Shown: positions 1 to 8,681 of the stretch, one piece after another | Position numbering within the stretch: position 1 is the stretch's first letter | Layout: every line of letters begins with the position of its first letter | Origin: M55B174 sp964618065 | GTDB taxonomy: Bacteria; Patescibacteriota; Minisyncoccia; CAIUEV01; JAHKAQ01 | Direction of reading: 5' to 3' | Length of the DNA: 25,097 nucleotides | NCBI GenBank assembly: GCA_964618065.1 | Contig: CAZTZK010000048.1 | Coordinates: 1 to 25,097, forward strand | The notes under the pieces: model-generated | What the model saw: only the letters and a program-made list of their open reading frames with translations | Databases searched by the model: none | Told to the model about the DNA's origin: nothing | Made by a program: the position numbers and the translations under genes

Positions 1-1
1 A

Positions 2-97
2 ACAACAAGTTTAAATATTTAATTAACCTAACGAAATGGTCTACTAGGACATTTCTATATTGCTGGAGGGTAGGACATTTCTACTTTGCCTTGACAT
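2..97. repeat. Terminal inverted repeat, left copy (IS-like end)
   Basis: These 96 bases are the exact reverse complement of 25002-25097. Inside, the 13-mer TAGGACATTTCTA occurs twice (45-57 and 71-83), 26 bp apart, like paired transposase-binding sites. Read outward-in, the element begins TGTCAAGGCAAAGTAGAAAT; a TG-start and AAATGTCC motifs are usual in IS481-family ends. No transposase lies inside the window, so the body of the element would lie to the left. Family assignment is an inference. Confidence 0.8.
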
Positions 98-227
98 AAA
101 AAAGCAAATCTAAACCTGTAAAATATTTTTTCCTTTCCGTTTCTTCTATTTTCTAGTAAACTATAAATAGTAAATTAAAATCAAGGTTAAAAAATATTTA
201 GAATAAAAAACATTTAATAAAAACAAA

Positions 228-689
228 ATGAACTGGGAATTTTTTCTTGCTGATCCAAAAAAATGGGCTCTCGTTGTTATTCCTCTTATTCTTTGGATCT
301 CGGCTCAAATTATAAAATTCGTCCTTTACTCCTCCAAACATGAGTTCAACTGGAAATATCTTTTTGAATATGGTCACATGCCCAGCTCTCACACTGCTTG
401 CGTAACTGCTCTAATTTTTACAGCTGGTTATTATGAAGGAATTGATTCTCCTGTTTTTGCTGTAGCCTTCTCTTTAGGAACCTTGATTATCTACGATGCA
501 ATAAAATTAAGAACCTATGTGGGAGAATATGGGAAAACTCTTAATCGCCTCGCTAGAGAAACAGGAAAGAAAAAATATCCTCAGGTGAAAGAAAGAGTGG
601 GACATACTTTCAGTGAAGTTTTCTCTGGAGCTCTTTTGGGGATAGTTGGTGCCTTTATTCTTATTCAAGTTTTTAAAATTATTTCTTAA
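228..689 (+). CDS. Divergent PAP2 family membrane protein (DUF212/YuiD-like)
   Basis: A 153-aa membrane protein of the divergent PAP2 (DUF212, COG1963) family, distantly related to acid phosphatases and vanadium haloperoxidases. The family signature is visible: GHMPSSHTA at residues 49-57, YDA at 89-91, and RVGHTFSEV at 123-131 followed by a glycine-rich final helix. About four hydrophobic segments are seen (14-33, 57-70, 75-92, 130-150). Length is normal for the family. The substrate is unknown; a role in lipid or isoprenoid phosphate metabolism is only a family-based guess. The ATG has no Shine-Dalgarno sequence, as with nearly all genes here. It is the first gene after the left IS-like end and shares its strand with the FemAB gene 74 bp downstream. 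Confidence 0.88.
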   Translation: MNWEFFLADPKKWALVVIPLILWISAQIIKFVLYSSKHEFNWKYLFEYGHMPSSHTACVTALIFTAGYYEGIDSPVFAVAFSLGTLIIYDAIKLRTYVGEYGKTLNRLARETGKKKYPQVKERVGHTFSEVFSGALLGIVGAFILIQVFKIIS

Positions 690-763
690 ATCCTCTCTTG
701 CTACTTGCAACTTCACTATTTATCTTATAGAAATAAAGAATCTTTCAGCAATATTTTTTAGAA

Positions 764-1783
764 ATGGCTGCTTTTTTTATTGAACAACTAAATCAAAAAG
801 ACGCTTACGAAAAAATAAATTTTCCTAAATTAAATTTTAAAGGAGGGCTTTTTTTACAAGCTTGGGATTGGGGAAGTTTTATGAAAAAAATCGGCAATAG
901 AGTAATGAGGATCTCAATAAAGAATAAAAATAAAAAAATAGTTGGCAAAGCTCTTTTAATTATTAAAAAAATAGGTCCTTTTTTTTCTTATGCCTATTGC
1001 CCCTACGGGCCAGTTTTAGATTACCAAAATCTTAAAAAAGCTGAAATTATTTTGATTTTTAGAGCAATCCAAAAATTCTGTAAGCAATTAAATTGCTTTT
1101 CCTTTAGATTTAATCCTCCCCTTTCTAAAAATGAATTTTCTTTTCCAGCAGAAGAAATTGGTTGGCAACTTTCTCAGGCTAAAACTAAACAACCAGAGAA
1201 AACTCTTTATTTATCTCTAGAAAAATCTTCTCAAAAATTACTGGAAGAGATGAAAGCTAAAACTAGATACAATATAAGACTTGCCGGTAGAAAAAAAATT
1301 TCTCTTAGTCGGGAAAATTCTCCAGAAGCCCTGAATGCTTTTTTAAAATTAGTCAAAGAAACTGCAAAAAGAAATGAATTTACTGCTTATCCTAAAGAAT
1401 ATTATCAAAAAATGATTAGCGTTTTTCAGAAAAATAATTTCCTAAAAATATATACTGCTTCTTACAAAAACAAGCCCTTAGCCACAATTCTGATAATCTA
1501 TTACAAAGATACAGCCACTTATCTTCACGGAGCCTCTTCAAATAATTTCAGAAATTTAATGGCTCCTTATCTACTTCAATGGGAAGCAATTGTAGATGCC
1601 AAAAAGAAAAACTTACACTACTACGATTTTTGGGGGATAGATGAAAAAAAATGGCCGGGAGTGACCAGATTTAAGATGGGGTTTGGAGGCACAAGAGCAG
1701 AATTTCAGCCCACGTATGAAATGCCCGTCCAAAAAATAAAATATTTTCTTTTTAGTAAAATTCGTTTTCTTTTAAAAAAATAA
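764..1783 (+). CDS. FemAB family aminoacyltransferase (peptidoglycan bridge formation)
   Basis: This 339-aa protein has the duplicated GNAT fold of FemA/FemB/FemX enzymes, which transfer amino acids from aminoacyl-tRNA to the lipid II pentapeptide to build interpeptide bridges. Supporting segments are the N-terminal FLQAWDWGSFMKKIG, the CPYGPVLDY strand, the family-typical KAKTRYNIRLAGRK (about residues 163-176), and the C-terminal part with YLHGASSNNFRNLMAPYLLQWEAI followed by YYDFWGI. It ends convergently with ruvA, 43 bp away. The amino acid transferred cannot be told from sequence. Some members of this superfamily modify other substrates, so a non-peptidoglycan role remains possible. The start is the first ATG in a long A+T leader without a ribosome binding site. 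Confidence 0.88.
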   Translation: MAAFFIEQLNQKDAYEKINFPKLNFKGGLFLQAWDWGSFMKKIGNRVMRISIKNKNKKIVGKALLIIKKIGPFFSYAYCPYGPVLDYQNLKKAEIILIFRAIQKFCKQLNCFSFRFNPPLSKNEFSFPAEEIGWQLSQAKTKQPEKTLYLSLEKSSQKLLEEMKAKTRYNIRLAGRKKISLSRENSPEALNAFLKLVKETAKRNEFTAYPKEYYQKMISVFQKNNFLKIYTASYKNKPLATILIIYYKDTATYLHGASSNNFRNLMAPYLLQWEAIVDAKKKNLHYYDFWGIDEKKWPGVTRFKMGFGGTRAEFQPTYEMPVQKIKYFLFSKIRFLLKK

Positions 1784-1826
1784 CTCTCTCTTGCGTAATA
1801 ATTTTAGTTAGCTATTTTAAAAAATC

Positions 1827-2405
1827 TTATTTTCCTAAAAATTTTAAAGCTTTTTTAATTCTTTCGTTTATATTCTTTGTTTTGGTACCTGTTTTTTTAA
1901 GAGCTTCTCGAGCTTCAACTTGGGAGTAGCCTAAAGAAACTAAAGCTTCCATTGTTTCAATGTCGGAAGAAGAAGCTTTTTTCTCAAAATCTTCAAGAGA
2001 GCTAACCCCTCCTATTTTATTTTTAAGCTCTAGGATGATCCTTTCTGCTGTTTTTTCTCCAATTCCGGAAACCTTAGTAAGTATTGAATGGTCTCCAGTA
2101 ACAAGGGCACTTTTTAACTGAGAAGGAGTGGCTTGGGATAAAACCTTCAAAGCACCTTTGGGGCCAATTCCGGAAACTGAGATCAGGAGTTCAAAAAAAA
2201 CTAATTCCTCTTTTCTTAAAAATCCAAAAAGTTCTAAAGCATTCTCTCTAACAGCAAGATAAGTAAACAGACTTATTTTTTCTTTTTCTTCAGTTTTTAA
2301 AAAAGCATCGGGGGAGACATTAACCCGATAACCAATTCCACTAACTTCTATAATCAAACTGCCGGAAATTTTTTCTGAAACAACTCCTGTTATTGTAGAA
2401 ATCAT
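1827..2405 (-). CDS. ruvA: Holliday junction branch migration protein RuvA
   Basis: RuvA (192 aa) binds four-way DNA junctions as a tetramer and loads the RuvB motor in recombinational repair. The N-terminal OB-fold begins MISTITGVVSEK and includes GIGYRVNVSPDAF. The two helix-hairpin-helix motifs are SVSGIGPKGALKVLS (about 78-92) and KVSGIGEKTAERIILELK (about 111-128). A flexible linker then leads to the small RuvB-contacting domain III (about 147-192, MEALVSLGYSQVEAREAL). Length is standard. No ruvB or ruvC is adjacent. It is divergent from rpsT. Just upstream, on the minus strand, TGGTAAAAT (+ strand 2424-2432) resembles an extended -10; it would give a leader of only about 12 nt. Confidence 0.96.
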   Translation of the reverse strand: MISTITGVVSEKISGSLIIEVSGIGYRVNVSPDAFLKTEEKEKISLFTYLAVRENALELFGFLRKEELVFFELLISVSGIGPKGALKVLSQATPSQLKSALVTGDHSILTKVSGIGEKTAERIILELKNKIGGVSSLEDFEKKASSSDIETMEALVSLGYSQVEAREALKKTGTKTKNINERIKKALKFLGK

Positions 2406-2549
2406 AAAAAAAATTAAAAATTAATTTTACCATTTATAGACAAAGCTTTTTGAATAATATTTAATAGATTTAAAGCTCTTTACTCCTTACAAAAAAATAT
2501 TATTTACTTTCTTCTCTCTTCGTGCTAATACTACTACATTATTAAAAAA

Positions 2550-2578
2550 TTGTTGAGCTTTATTATTAGCTCTAATCT
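2550..2578 (+). promoter_or_regulatory. Possible promoter for rpsT
   Basis: TTGTTG (2550-2555) and TAATCT (2573-2578) are separated by 17 bp, about 30 bp before the S20 start codon. The same stretch can form a GAGCT/AGCTC hairpin (2554-2571). Matches to the sigma-70 consensus are partial and the region is A+T rich, so this is tentative. Confidence 0.35.
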
Positions 2579-2611
2579 TTTATTGTTATTCTAATTTTTA
2601 ATTAAATATTT

Positions 2612-2884
2612 ATGCCTATTTCAAAATCAGCCAAGAAATTCATGCGAAGCAGTGAAAAAAGAAGGGTTCGCAATCTGCTTGTGAAAAAAAAGATGAAAAC
2701 GCTTACAAAAAATACCCTTGATCAAATCAAGGAGGGTAATCTTAAAGAAGCTACAAAATATGCTGGAGAAGCAGTAAAGGCGATTGATAAGGCTAGTCAA
2801 AAAAAAGTTATCAAAAAGAATAAAGCTAGTCGTAAAAAAAGACAATTGTTTAGAAATTTAAAAAACCTAAAAGAAAAATCCTAA
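2612..2884 (+). CDS. rpsT: 30S ribosomal protein S20
   Basis: A 90-aa, very lysine- and arginine-rich helical protein. It starts MPISKSAKKFMRSSEKRRVRN, matching the N-terminal helix of bS20, and has the internal AIDKASQKKVIKKNKASRKK block typical of this family, which binds 16S rRNA early in 30S assembly. Length is normal. It stands alone on the plus strand between ruvA and holA, both on the minus strand, so it is likely a single-gene transcript; neighbouring holA is common in other genomes too. The ATG follows an A+T-rich stretch without a Shine-Dalgarno sequence. No clear terminator is seen before the convergent holA. Confidence 0.96.
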   Translation: MPISKSAKKFMRSSEKRRVRNLLVKKKMKTLTKNTLDQIKEGNLKEATKYAGEAVKAIDKASQKKVIKKNKASRKKRQLFRNLKNLKEKS

Positions 2885-2911
2885 ATTATTTTTCTCTACT
2901 TTAAATTATTT

Positions 2912-3859
2912 CTAAGAGAAGGAAACAAAGAGATCCAAAGCAGAATTCGCTTCTATCGTGCCTTTTTTGATTGAATAATCTAAATCTGCCAATTTTTTAT
3001 AAAGAGCCTTTAGCTTATCTAGACTTATTCCCGAAGAAAAGTTTAACATTTTGTGAACCACAAAGGGGTGCATCTTGGTTGAATGAGGAATTTGAGTTAA
3101 AGAAACACCTTCTTCTAAAGCACTCTTTACTTTAATTAAATTTCTAAACTGATAAACAAACATAGCTAGTAAATAAAGAGGGTTATCACCTGTTTCCAAA
3201 TGGTTCTGTAACAAAGAGAGAGCTGTTTTTTTATCTTTTCTCCCAAGAGCATCAATAGTTTTAAAAATATCATTGACAAGTTCTCCGGAAACAGAATTTT
3301 CTAAATCCTCCAAAGTAATCTCCCCACCTTTTTTAAGGGCATTTAATTTTTTCAATTCATTGATCGCTGGCCAAAGTTGGTAATTAACAAAAAAGCAAAG
3401 TTTAGCAATTTCTCTTGTTTTTATTTTGATGCCCAAATTTTCAGTCTCTTTTTCAAGAAAGTTTTCTAACTCTTTCCCCTTGGGGAGCTTGATTTCTAAA
3501 GACTTGTCAGCCTCTTTCCTCAAATAAAGAAAAAGAGGATTTTGTTTTTGAGGATTACTTTCAAAAAAATAAATTTGATTCTGGCTTCCATGAATACTTT
3601 TTTTCAGTTTCTTAAGAGTTTCTTTAATATCTTTTGCTTTGTTAAAATCTAATTCTGCCATAATATCCGAAAAAATTAAGACCTTACTCTTGGAAAAAAA
3701 ATCATCACTTGAAAAAAATTGATTCAGTTGAACATTTTTTAGACTTGCTAAAGAATCAAAAAAAGCTAAAGAGAATTTCTTCTCTTTGGCTTTTTCTTTA
3801 ACTGCAATTTTCTTTTGAGAGAGAAAATAGGTATTTTCTCCGTAATAAAAATAGAGCAT
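2912..3859 (-). CDS. holA: DNA polymerase III subunit delta
   Basis: The 315-aa product matches the delta subunit of the clamp loader, which opens the beta sliding clamp. The N-terminus, LYFYYGENTYFLSQKKIAVKEKA, is the family's characteristic 'YGEN..L' opening. It leads into an AAA-like fold without Walker motifs, as expected for delta. The middle has the NDIFKTIDALGRKDKKTALSLL helix pair (about 193-215), and the C-terminal collar domain includes NPLYLLAMFVYQFRNLIKVKSAL. Length is close to the usual ~330 aa. Its ATG lies 2 bp after the stop codon of the DUF3048 gene, so the two are almost certainly co-transcribed and translationally coupled. It converges with rpsT. Confidence 0.9.
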   Translation of the reverse strand: MLYFYYGENTYFLSQKKIAVKEKAKEKKFSLAFFDSLASLKNVQLNQFFSSDDFFSKSKVLIFSDIMAELDFNKAKDIKETLKKLKKSIHGSQNQIYFFESNPQKQNPLFLYLRKEADKSLEIKLPKGKELENFLEKETENLGIKIKTREIAKLCFFVNYQLWPAINELKKLNALKKGGEITLEDLENSVSGELVNDIFKTIDALGRKDKKTALSLLQNHLETGDNPLYLLAMFVYQFRNLIKVKSALEEGVSLTQIPHSTKMHPFVVHKMLNFSSGISLDKLKALYKKLADLDYSIKKGTIEANSALDLFVSFS

Positions 3860-3861
3860 TT

Positions 3862-5049
3862 TTATTCAATAGGGTTCCACTCTAATTTTTGTCCTGGTTC
3901 AAGAACTTCAACCCAGATTTGACCTGGAACAAATTCTAATTCCTGACCATCGTCTTTCATAAATTTGAGTTTGGCAGAATTTACACAAACCAATTCATTC
4001 CCGATAACACAATTTCCTTTTTTCTTTTCCCATTTGCCTGTGAATTCACGCCCTTCCATATAAGCATACATTTCTCCTTCTCCTTCAACATCTACATCAT
4101 TATATTGACCCTCAATTTGACGAGAAGTAGCAAAGATAACTATCACATTTTTAGGGGCTACTCTTTCTCCGGTATTTCTATCAATGTCAGCTTTTCCTCC
4201 CCAAGTTCTTAAATAAGAGTTAGTTTCCCGATCATAAGTATATTCTGCTCGATAAGGACCGGCAAAACCTACAATCAAATTTCCTCCTTTTTCTCTTTCA
4301 CTTAAAACACCCTCCTGTCTGTGGGGGTAACCCTCAAAATTATTTTCTAAACGATATCCTAAAGTTTTTGCTGTATTTAAAAGACCATTATAAGAAGTAA
4401 AACCATTATCCGGTGCTGGAATACCAGCTTTTCTAAAAAAAGCTCCTCCTTCATTTTTCAAAGCATCTAAATCCGGAACAGTGTCTTTATTATTAAGCAT
4501 TTCCAAAGCAAAATGAGAACCTCCCCAATGAGCCAGCATAGCATCTAATCCTTTGGCTAAAGTAATATAATCATGACGCGCACTTCTAATGGAACCAATT
4601 TCTTCCGGAGAGTTACAAACAAAAACCGCCATTAAACGAGTAATGCTTGCTGTAATTACCGGCATCTCAAATACCAAATCCGCTGCATTTATCCCAGAAA
4701 GGGGTCTGACACTTGTATCTGCAGCTAACATAACAGCAATAGGTCTTCTGTCTTTATTCTCAACCGGTTCACACTTTAAACCCGACAAAGGGCTAATTTC
4801 TCCCGGATTAAGAGGTTCTTGTTTTTCTTCTAGGTTAGGAAACTCTGAATTATAACTTGGTTTTTTAGATTGTTCTGCGGTGTCACCATTTCCAGCCGTT
4901 CCCTTAGTTTGTTTACCTGCTGTTTTAGCAAAAAAGATTATTCCTCCAACTACTACAATGCCTACAACTATCGCAATAACTGTTATTTGAGTCTGGCGAT
5001 TTGTTTTTAGCTTCTTAACAAAATCAGCTAGTGGCGATTTTGATTTCAT
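3862..5049 (-). CDS. DUF3048 domain-containing membrane-anchored protein (YerB-like)
   Basis: A 395-aa protein with a short basic N-terminus and one membrane anchor (about residues 21-42). A low-complexity linker follows, then an extracytoplasmic DUF3048 region from about residue 85. Family-typical segments are RRPIAVMLAADTSVRPLSGINAADLVFE, ITRLMAVFVCNSPEEIGSIRSARHDYI and a C-terminal GQIWVEVLEPG. Bacillus YerB is a lipoprotein, but no lipobox cysteine is seen here, so the anchor is a transmembrane helix. The biochemical function of DUF3048 is unknown; a cell-envelope role is inferred from location only. It is directly upstream of holA (2-bp gap) and downstream of mutM, from which a probable terminator separates it. 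Confidence 0.88.
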   Translation of the reverse strand: MKSKSPLADFVKKLKTNRQTQITVIAIVVGIVVVGGIIFFAKTAGKQTKGTAGNGDTAEQSKKPSYNSEFPNLEEKQEPLNPGEISPLSGLKCEPVENKDRRPIAVMLAADTSVRPLSGINAADLVFEMPVITASITRLMAVFVCNSPEEIGSIRSARHDYITLAKGLDAMLAHWGGSHFALEMLNNKDTVPDLDALKNEGGAFFRKAGIPAPDNGFTSYNGLLNTAKTLGYRLENNFEGYPHRQEGVLSEREKGGNLIVGFAGPYRAEYTYDRETNSYLRTWGGKADIDRNTGERVAPKNVIVIFATSRQIEGQYNDVDVEGEGEMYAYMEGREFTGKWEKKKGNCVIGNELVCVNSAKLKFMKDDGQELEFVPGQIWVEVLEPGQKLEWNPIE

Positions 5050-5136
5050 TTTTTATTTTTAATTTAATTATTAAGTTTAAAAATATAAATTATTTTTCCC
5101 AGTTTCTATATTTTATTTTCTAAATATAGCACTAAT

Positions 5137-5160
5137 AAAAAAACTAGGAAAATTCTAGTT
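5137..5160 (-). terminator. Probable rho-independent terminator after mutM
   Basis: On the minus strand an 8-bp stem (5142-5149 with 5153-5160, one G-U pair, 3-nt loop) is followed directly by a run of five T (5141-5137). It lies 10 bp past the mutM stop codon and before the DUF3048 gene. The stem is A+T rich, so strength is uncertain. Confidence 0.5.
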
Positions 5161-5170
5161 AAAAATATTT

Positions 5171-6043
5171 CTATTTTTGACAGCAAGGACAAAAGAAGGT
5201 ACTTCTCTGCCCTTGTTTTATTCTCTTAATTATCCTACCACAACTGTAACATTTTTTTCCAGTTCTGCCATAAACTTTAAGTAAATTTTGAAATTTGCCT
5301 TTCTTTCCTGAAAGGTCGCGATAATCATTAACAGAGCTTCCTTTATTTTTTATTGCTCTGGTAAGTATTTTTTTTATGGAAATATAAAGTTTTTTAATTT
5401 CTTTCTTGGTAAGTTTTCCAGCTTTCCGGGTAGGTTTAATTTTGGCATGAAAAAGAATTTCGCTGGCATAAATATTACCAATACCGGCTAGCAAACTTTG
5501 GTCCATTAAAATAAGTTTTATAGCTTTATTTCTCTTTTTTAGAATTTCCCGCAATTTTTGAACAGAAAATTTTTTTGAGAGAGGTTCCGGACCATTTTTT
5601 TCCAATCCATATCTTTTAGGATCCTTAAGAATTTCACTGATCTTGGCTTTTATAAGTTTTATCCTTCCAAATTTACGCAGGTCAGAAAAAGCAATTTGAG
5701 AGCCGTCAGTAAAATGAAAAATAAAATGAATATAAGAATTAAATCTATCTTTTTCTAAAAAATTAAGTTCTCTAAGAGTAGGATTTTTAGATTTAAAGAG
5801 CAGATGACCTGTCATTTTTAAATGAATCCAAAGAGATTTCCCATTTGAAAGTTCAAGGAAAAGATTTTTTGCCCGACGAAATACTTTAACAATTTTAGCT
5901 TTTTGGACTTCCTTTTCTAATTTATCAAAACTAGTATCTCTAACCATCTTAGGATGATCCGTCCAAAGCTTTTCTAGCGTTTTTCCTTTTATCTTTCTAT
6001 TAAGTTCTCTCTTGATTGTTTCCACCTCGGGAAGCTCGGGCAT
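5171..6043 (-). CDS. mutM: Formamidopyrimidine-DNA glycosylase (Fpg/MutM)
   Basis: A 290-aa bifunctional glycosylase/AP lyase that removes 8-oxoguanine and other oxidised purines. The mature N-terminus PELPEVETIKREL carries the catalytic Pro2 and Glu3. The conserved lysine is in WIHLKMTGHLLF (about 72-83). The helix-two-turn-helix domain contains LMDQSLLAGIGNIYASEILF. The C-terminal zinc finger has Cys265, Cys268, Cys285 and Cys288, with the conserved Arg280 in the finger loop (QRSTFFC). All key residues are present and length is normal. It lies 50 bp downstream of gyrB on the same strand, so the two may be co-transcribed. A hairpin with a T-run follows its stop codon. Confidence 0.96.
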   Translation of the reverse strand: MPELPEVETIKRELNRKIKGKTLEKLWTDHPKMVRDTSFDKLEKEVQKAKIVKVFRRAKNLFLELSNGKSLWIHLKMTGHLLFKSKNPTLRELNFLEKDRFNSYIHFIFHFTDGSQIAFSDLRKFGRIKLIKAKISEILKDPKRYGLEKNGPEPLSKKFSVQKLREILKKRNKAIKLILMDQSLLAGIGNIYASEILFHAKIKPTRKAGKLTKKEIKKLYISIKKILTRAIKNKGSSVNDYRDLSGKKGKFQNLLKVYGRTGKKCYSCGRIIKRIKQGQRSTFFCPCCQK

Positions 6044-6093
6044 AAGAAGTAAAAAGTAAAAGATTACAGTTTAGTAGAGAGATTTATCTAAGA

Positions 6094-8112
6094 TTAAACA
6101 TCTAGATTATTCACACTTTTTGCATAAGCTTGAATAAATTTTCTTCTTGGACCGACTTCGCTTCCCATAAGCACGTTAAAAATTTTATCGGCTTTTTCAG
6201 CATCTTCAATGGTAACCTGTAGTAAAATTCTATTCTCCGGATTCATTGTTGTTTCCCATAACAAACTAGGATTCATCTCCCCTAAACCTTTAAAACGTGA
6301 TATTACAACTCCTCCTTTTTTCTCTTTTTTCTTCTTTTCTCCATTCTCGTTATCACTATTGTCTTTAATATCTTGAGAGACATTTTGAGTTTTATTAAAA
6401 TTTTCAACAATTTCTTCTCTGTCTTCATCATTGTAAGCATATTCAATCTTTTTTCCTTTTTGAATTCTAAAAAGAGGAGGTTGAGCTATAAAAAGATGAC
6501 CTTTTTCAATAAGCTCTCTAAAATTCCTAAAAAACAAAGTAAGCAAAAGGGTTCTGATGTGAGCTCCATCAACATCCGCATCTGTCATTATTATAATTCT
6601 ATGATATCTCAATTTTGTTATATCAAATTCGTTTCCAACTCCAGTGCCAATAGCAATAATTAAATTTTTAATCTCTTCAGAAGTAAGCATTCTATCTAAT
6701 CTAGCTTTTTCCACATTCAGAATCTTTCCCCTCAAAGGAAGAATTGCCTGAAAATTTCTATCTCTACCTTGTTTAGCGGATCCTCCTGCTGAATCTCCCT
6801 CTACTAAATAGAGTTCTCCCTCTTCAACGTTTTTACTTGAACAGTCCGCTAATTTTCCGGGAAGAGCAAAACCATCTAGAGCTCCTTTTCTAATGATAGT
6901 GTCTCTTGCTGCTTTAGCAGCTCTTCTAGCTTTAGCGGCTAATGTACACTTGCCAAAAAGTTTTTTAGCTTCCAAAGGATTCTCTTCTAAAAAATAACCT
7001 AGTCCCTCTTTTACCGCGCTAAAAACTATTCCTTTTATTTCTGGATTGCCAAGTTTGTCTTTAGTTTGTCCTTCAAATTGAGGAGACTGAGACATTCTTA
7101 CAGAGATAATCGCTGTCAAACCTTCTCTAAGATCTTCAGCTACAAACATTTCGTCTTTCTTTTTAATAAATCCCTGCTTCTTACCATAATCGTTTAAAGA
7201 ACGAGTAAGGGCCATTCTGAATCCGGAAACATGAGTGCCACCGCCAGGATTATAAATATTATTGGTGAAAGCAAAAAGATTCTCTTTTAAGTCATCATTA
7301 TATTGTACTGCTACTTCAACATAGGTTTCGTTTATCTCTTTTTCAATGTAAATTGGGATATCATTAACAATAATTTTATTTCTGTTCAGATGTTTTAGAT
7401 AAGAGACAATTCCTCCCTCAAAATAAAACTGATAATGTTTTCCTTGATAATCTTTTATGGGTAATTCTTCCCTGCGGTCAATTATTGTTATTTTTACGCC
7501 TTTCGTAAGATAGGCTTGGTGACGTAAATACTCTAAGATTTTATTGATATTCCAATTGATCTCCGGAAAGATTTTAGGGTTGGCATCAAAAATAATAGTT
7601 GTTCCTCTCCCTTTAATTTCTTTCTCTTTTTTAACAGCATTCTGCGGTTTGCCTTCCAAATATTCTTGTACCCACAAAAAGCCATCTCTTTTTACTTCTA
7701 CTCTAGTCCAATTAGAAAGAGCGTTCACTACAGAAACCCCTACTCCATGAAGTCCTCCTGAAACTTTGTAACTTTTACTATCAAATTTTCCTCCGGCATG
7801 TAGGGTTGTCATTATTGTTTCCAGGGTTGATTTTTTCGTTTTAGGATGTTTTTCCACTGGAATCCCTCTCCCATTATCCGTAACCTTAATACGATTATTC
7901 GGAAGAAGTTCCAGGGTAATTTCGTTGCAGGAACCAATCATAGCCTCATCAATGGAATTATTAACAACTTCCCATACTAAATGATGTAATCCCTCCGACC
8001 CAGTTCCTCCAATATACATTCCTGGCCTTTTTTTTACAGGATCAAGTCCCTCTAAAACCTGAATTTGTTTTGCAGAATATTCTTCAGAATCTTTTTTGCT
8101 TTTTTTTATCAT
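6094..8112 (-). CDS. gyrB: DNA gyrase subunit B
   Basis: The ATPase subunit of DNA gyrase. The GHKL ATPase domain has VWEVVNNSIDEAM, VTDNGRGIPVE and GGLHGVGVSVVNALS. The TOPRIM domain has YLVEGDSAGGSAKQGRD and MTDADVDGAHIRTLLL, and the tail has RFKGLGEMNPSLLWETTM. I chose the ATG at 8112 (672 aa). A TTG at 8133 would add seven hydrophobic residues that are atypical for GyrB, although AGGAG lies 4 nt before that TTG. An insertion of roughly 20 Asp/Asn/Lys-rich residues sits just before the RFKGLGEMNP motif, where most GyrBs have a short loop. ParE is the alternative, but overall similarity favours GyrB. gyrA is not in the window. Confidence 0.95.
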   Translation of the reverse strand: MIKKSKKDSEEYSAKQIQVLEGLDPVKKRPGMYIGGTGSEGLHHLVWEVVNNSIDEAMIGSCNEITLELLPNNRIKVTDNGRGIPVEKHPKTKKSTLETIMTTLHAGGKFDSKSYKVSGGLHGVGVSVVNALSNWTRVEVKRDGFLWVQEYLEGKPQNAVKKEKEIKGRGTTIIFDANPKIFPEINWNINKILEYLRHQAYLTKGVKITIIDRREELPIKDYQGKHYQFYFEGGIVSYLKHLNRNKIIVNDIPIYIEKEINETYVEVAVQYNDDLKENLFAFTNNIYNPGGGTHVSGFRMALTRSLNDYGKKQGFIKKKDEMFVAEDLREGLTAIISVRMSQSPQFEGQTKDKLGNPEIKGIVFSAVKEGLGYFLEENPLEAKKLFGKCTLAAKARRAAKAARDTIIRKGALDGFALPGKLADCSSKNVEEGELYLVEGDSAGGSAKQGRDRNFQAILPLRGKILNVEKARLDRMLTSEEIKNLIIAIGTGVGNEFDITKLRYHRIIIMTDADVDGAHIRTLLLTLFFRNFRELIEKGHLFIAQPPLFRIQKGKKIEYAYNDEDREEIVENFNKTQNVSQDIKDNSDNENGEKKKKEKKGGVVISRFKGLGEMNPSLLWETTMNPENRILLQVTIEDAEKADKIFNVLMGSEVGPRRKFIQAYAKSVNNLDV

Positions 8113-8191
8113 ACATTTGACTATTAAAAACAAGACACTCCTGTGCCTTATTGTAAAATTGACCTTTCTTTATTATCGCTCAAAAAGGAAT

Positions 8192-8207
8192 AAAAAGCAA
8201 CTTGTTG
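8192..8207 (-). terminator. Possible terminator after the four-helix membrane protein gene
   Basis: On the minus strand CAAC-AA-GTTG (8207-8198) is preceded by seven A and followed by C and five T, right after the stop codon of the 122-aa gene. The stem is short, so this is a weak call. It may work in both directions because the A and T tracts are symmetric. Confidence 0.35.
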
Positions 8208-8212
8208 TTTTT

Positions 8213-8581
8213 TTAATCCGCTAGAAAATAAGCCTCCAATAAAGAAACGGAGATGATCAATAAGGCTGCATCCCACCAATTAAGAATTCTAGCTCCTTGC
8301 ATAATTAGAAGTCCTATTATAATTATGGCTATCCAAACAGCTTGACGAAAAGAAAGACCAACTAAAGAAAAAAGAAGCTCATTATTCAAAAAATGCTTCC
8401 TTAAACTAAAGCCAATTATAGTAAAAATACCTACTAGAGTGAAAAAAAGTGTCGCATAAAATAAACCAATTCCCATTACACCAAAATCCGTAGGATCAAC
8501 ATAATAGATAACTAGAATCCAAGAGATTGCAGCGAATAAAGTAGCCAATGACATTAAATTGAGATAAGTTTTTAGAGTCAT
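8213..8581 (-). CDS. Conserved-type four-helix membrane protein of unknown function
   Basis: A 122-aa protein that is almost entirely membrane. Likely helices are at residues 8-27, 34-58, 80-96 and 103-120, with a short positively charged loop (RKHFLNNE, 61-68) between the second and third. A YYVDP turn follows the first helix, and NWWDAALLII opens the last. No catalytic or cofactor motif is visible and I do not recognise a named family; the topology fits small polytopic proteins often seen unnamed in Patescibacteria. It is the last gene of a minus-strand run (gatC, gatA, the HEPN-like gene, then this one), about 100 bp after its upstream neighbour, with a possible terminator just past its stop. 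Confidence 0.75.
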   Translation of the reverse strand: MTLKTYLNLMSLATLFAAISWILVIYYVDPTDFGVMGIGLFYATLFFTLVGIFTIIGFSLRKHFLNNELLFSLVGLSFRQAVWIAIIIIGLLIMQGARILNWWDAALLIISVSLLEAYFLAD

Positions 8582-8681
8582 TGCAAAAAACCAAAAAAAT
8601 TAGTAACTAAAAATTGGATTAAAAGAATCAAAAACTTTTTGTCTAAAATCTTCTAATTTTTTATTGATTTTATTTTCAAAA

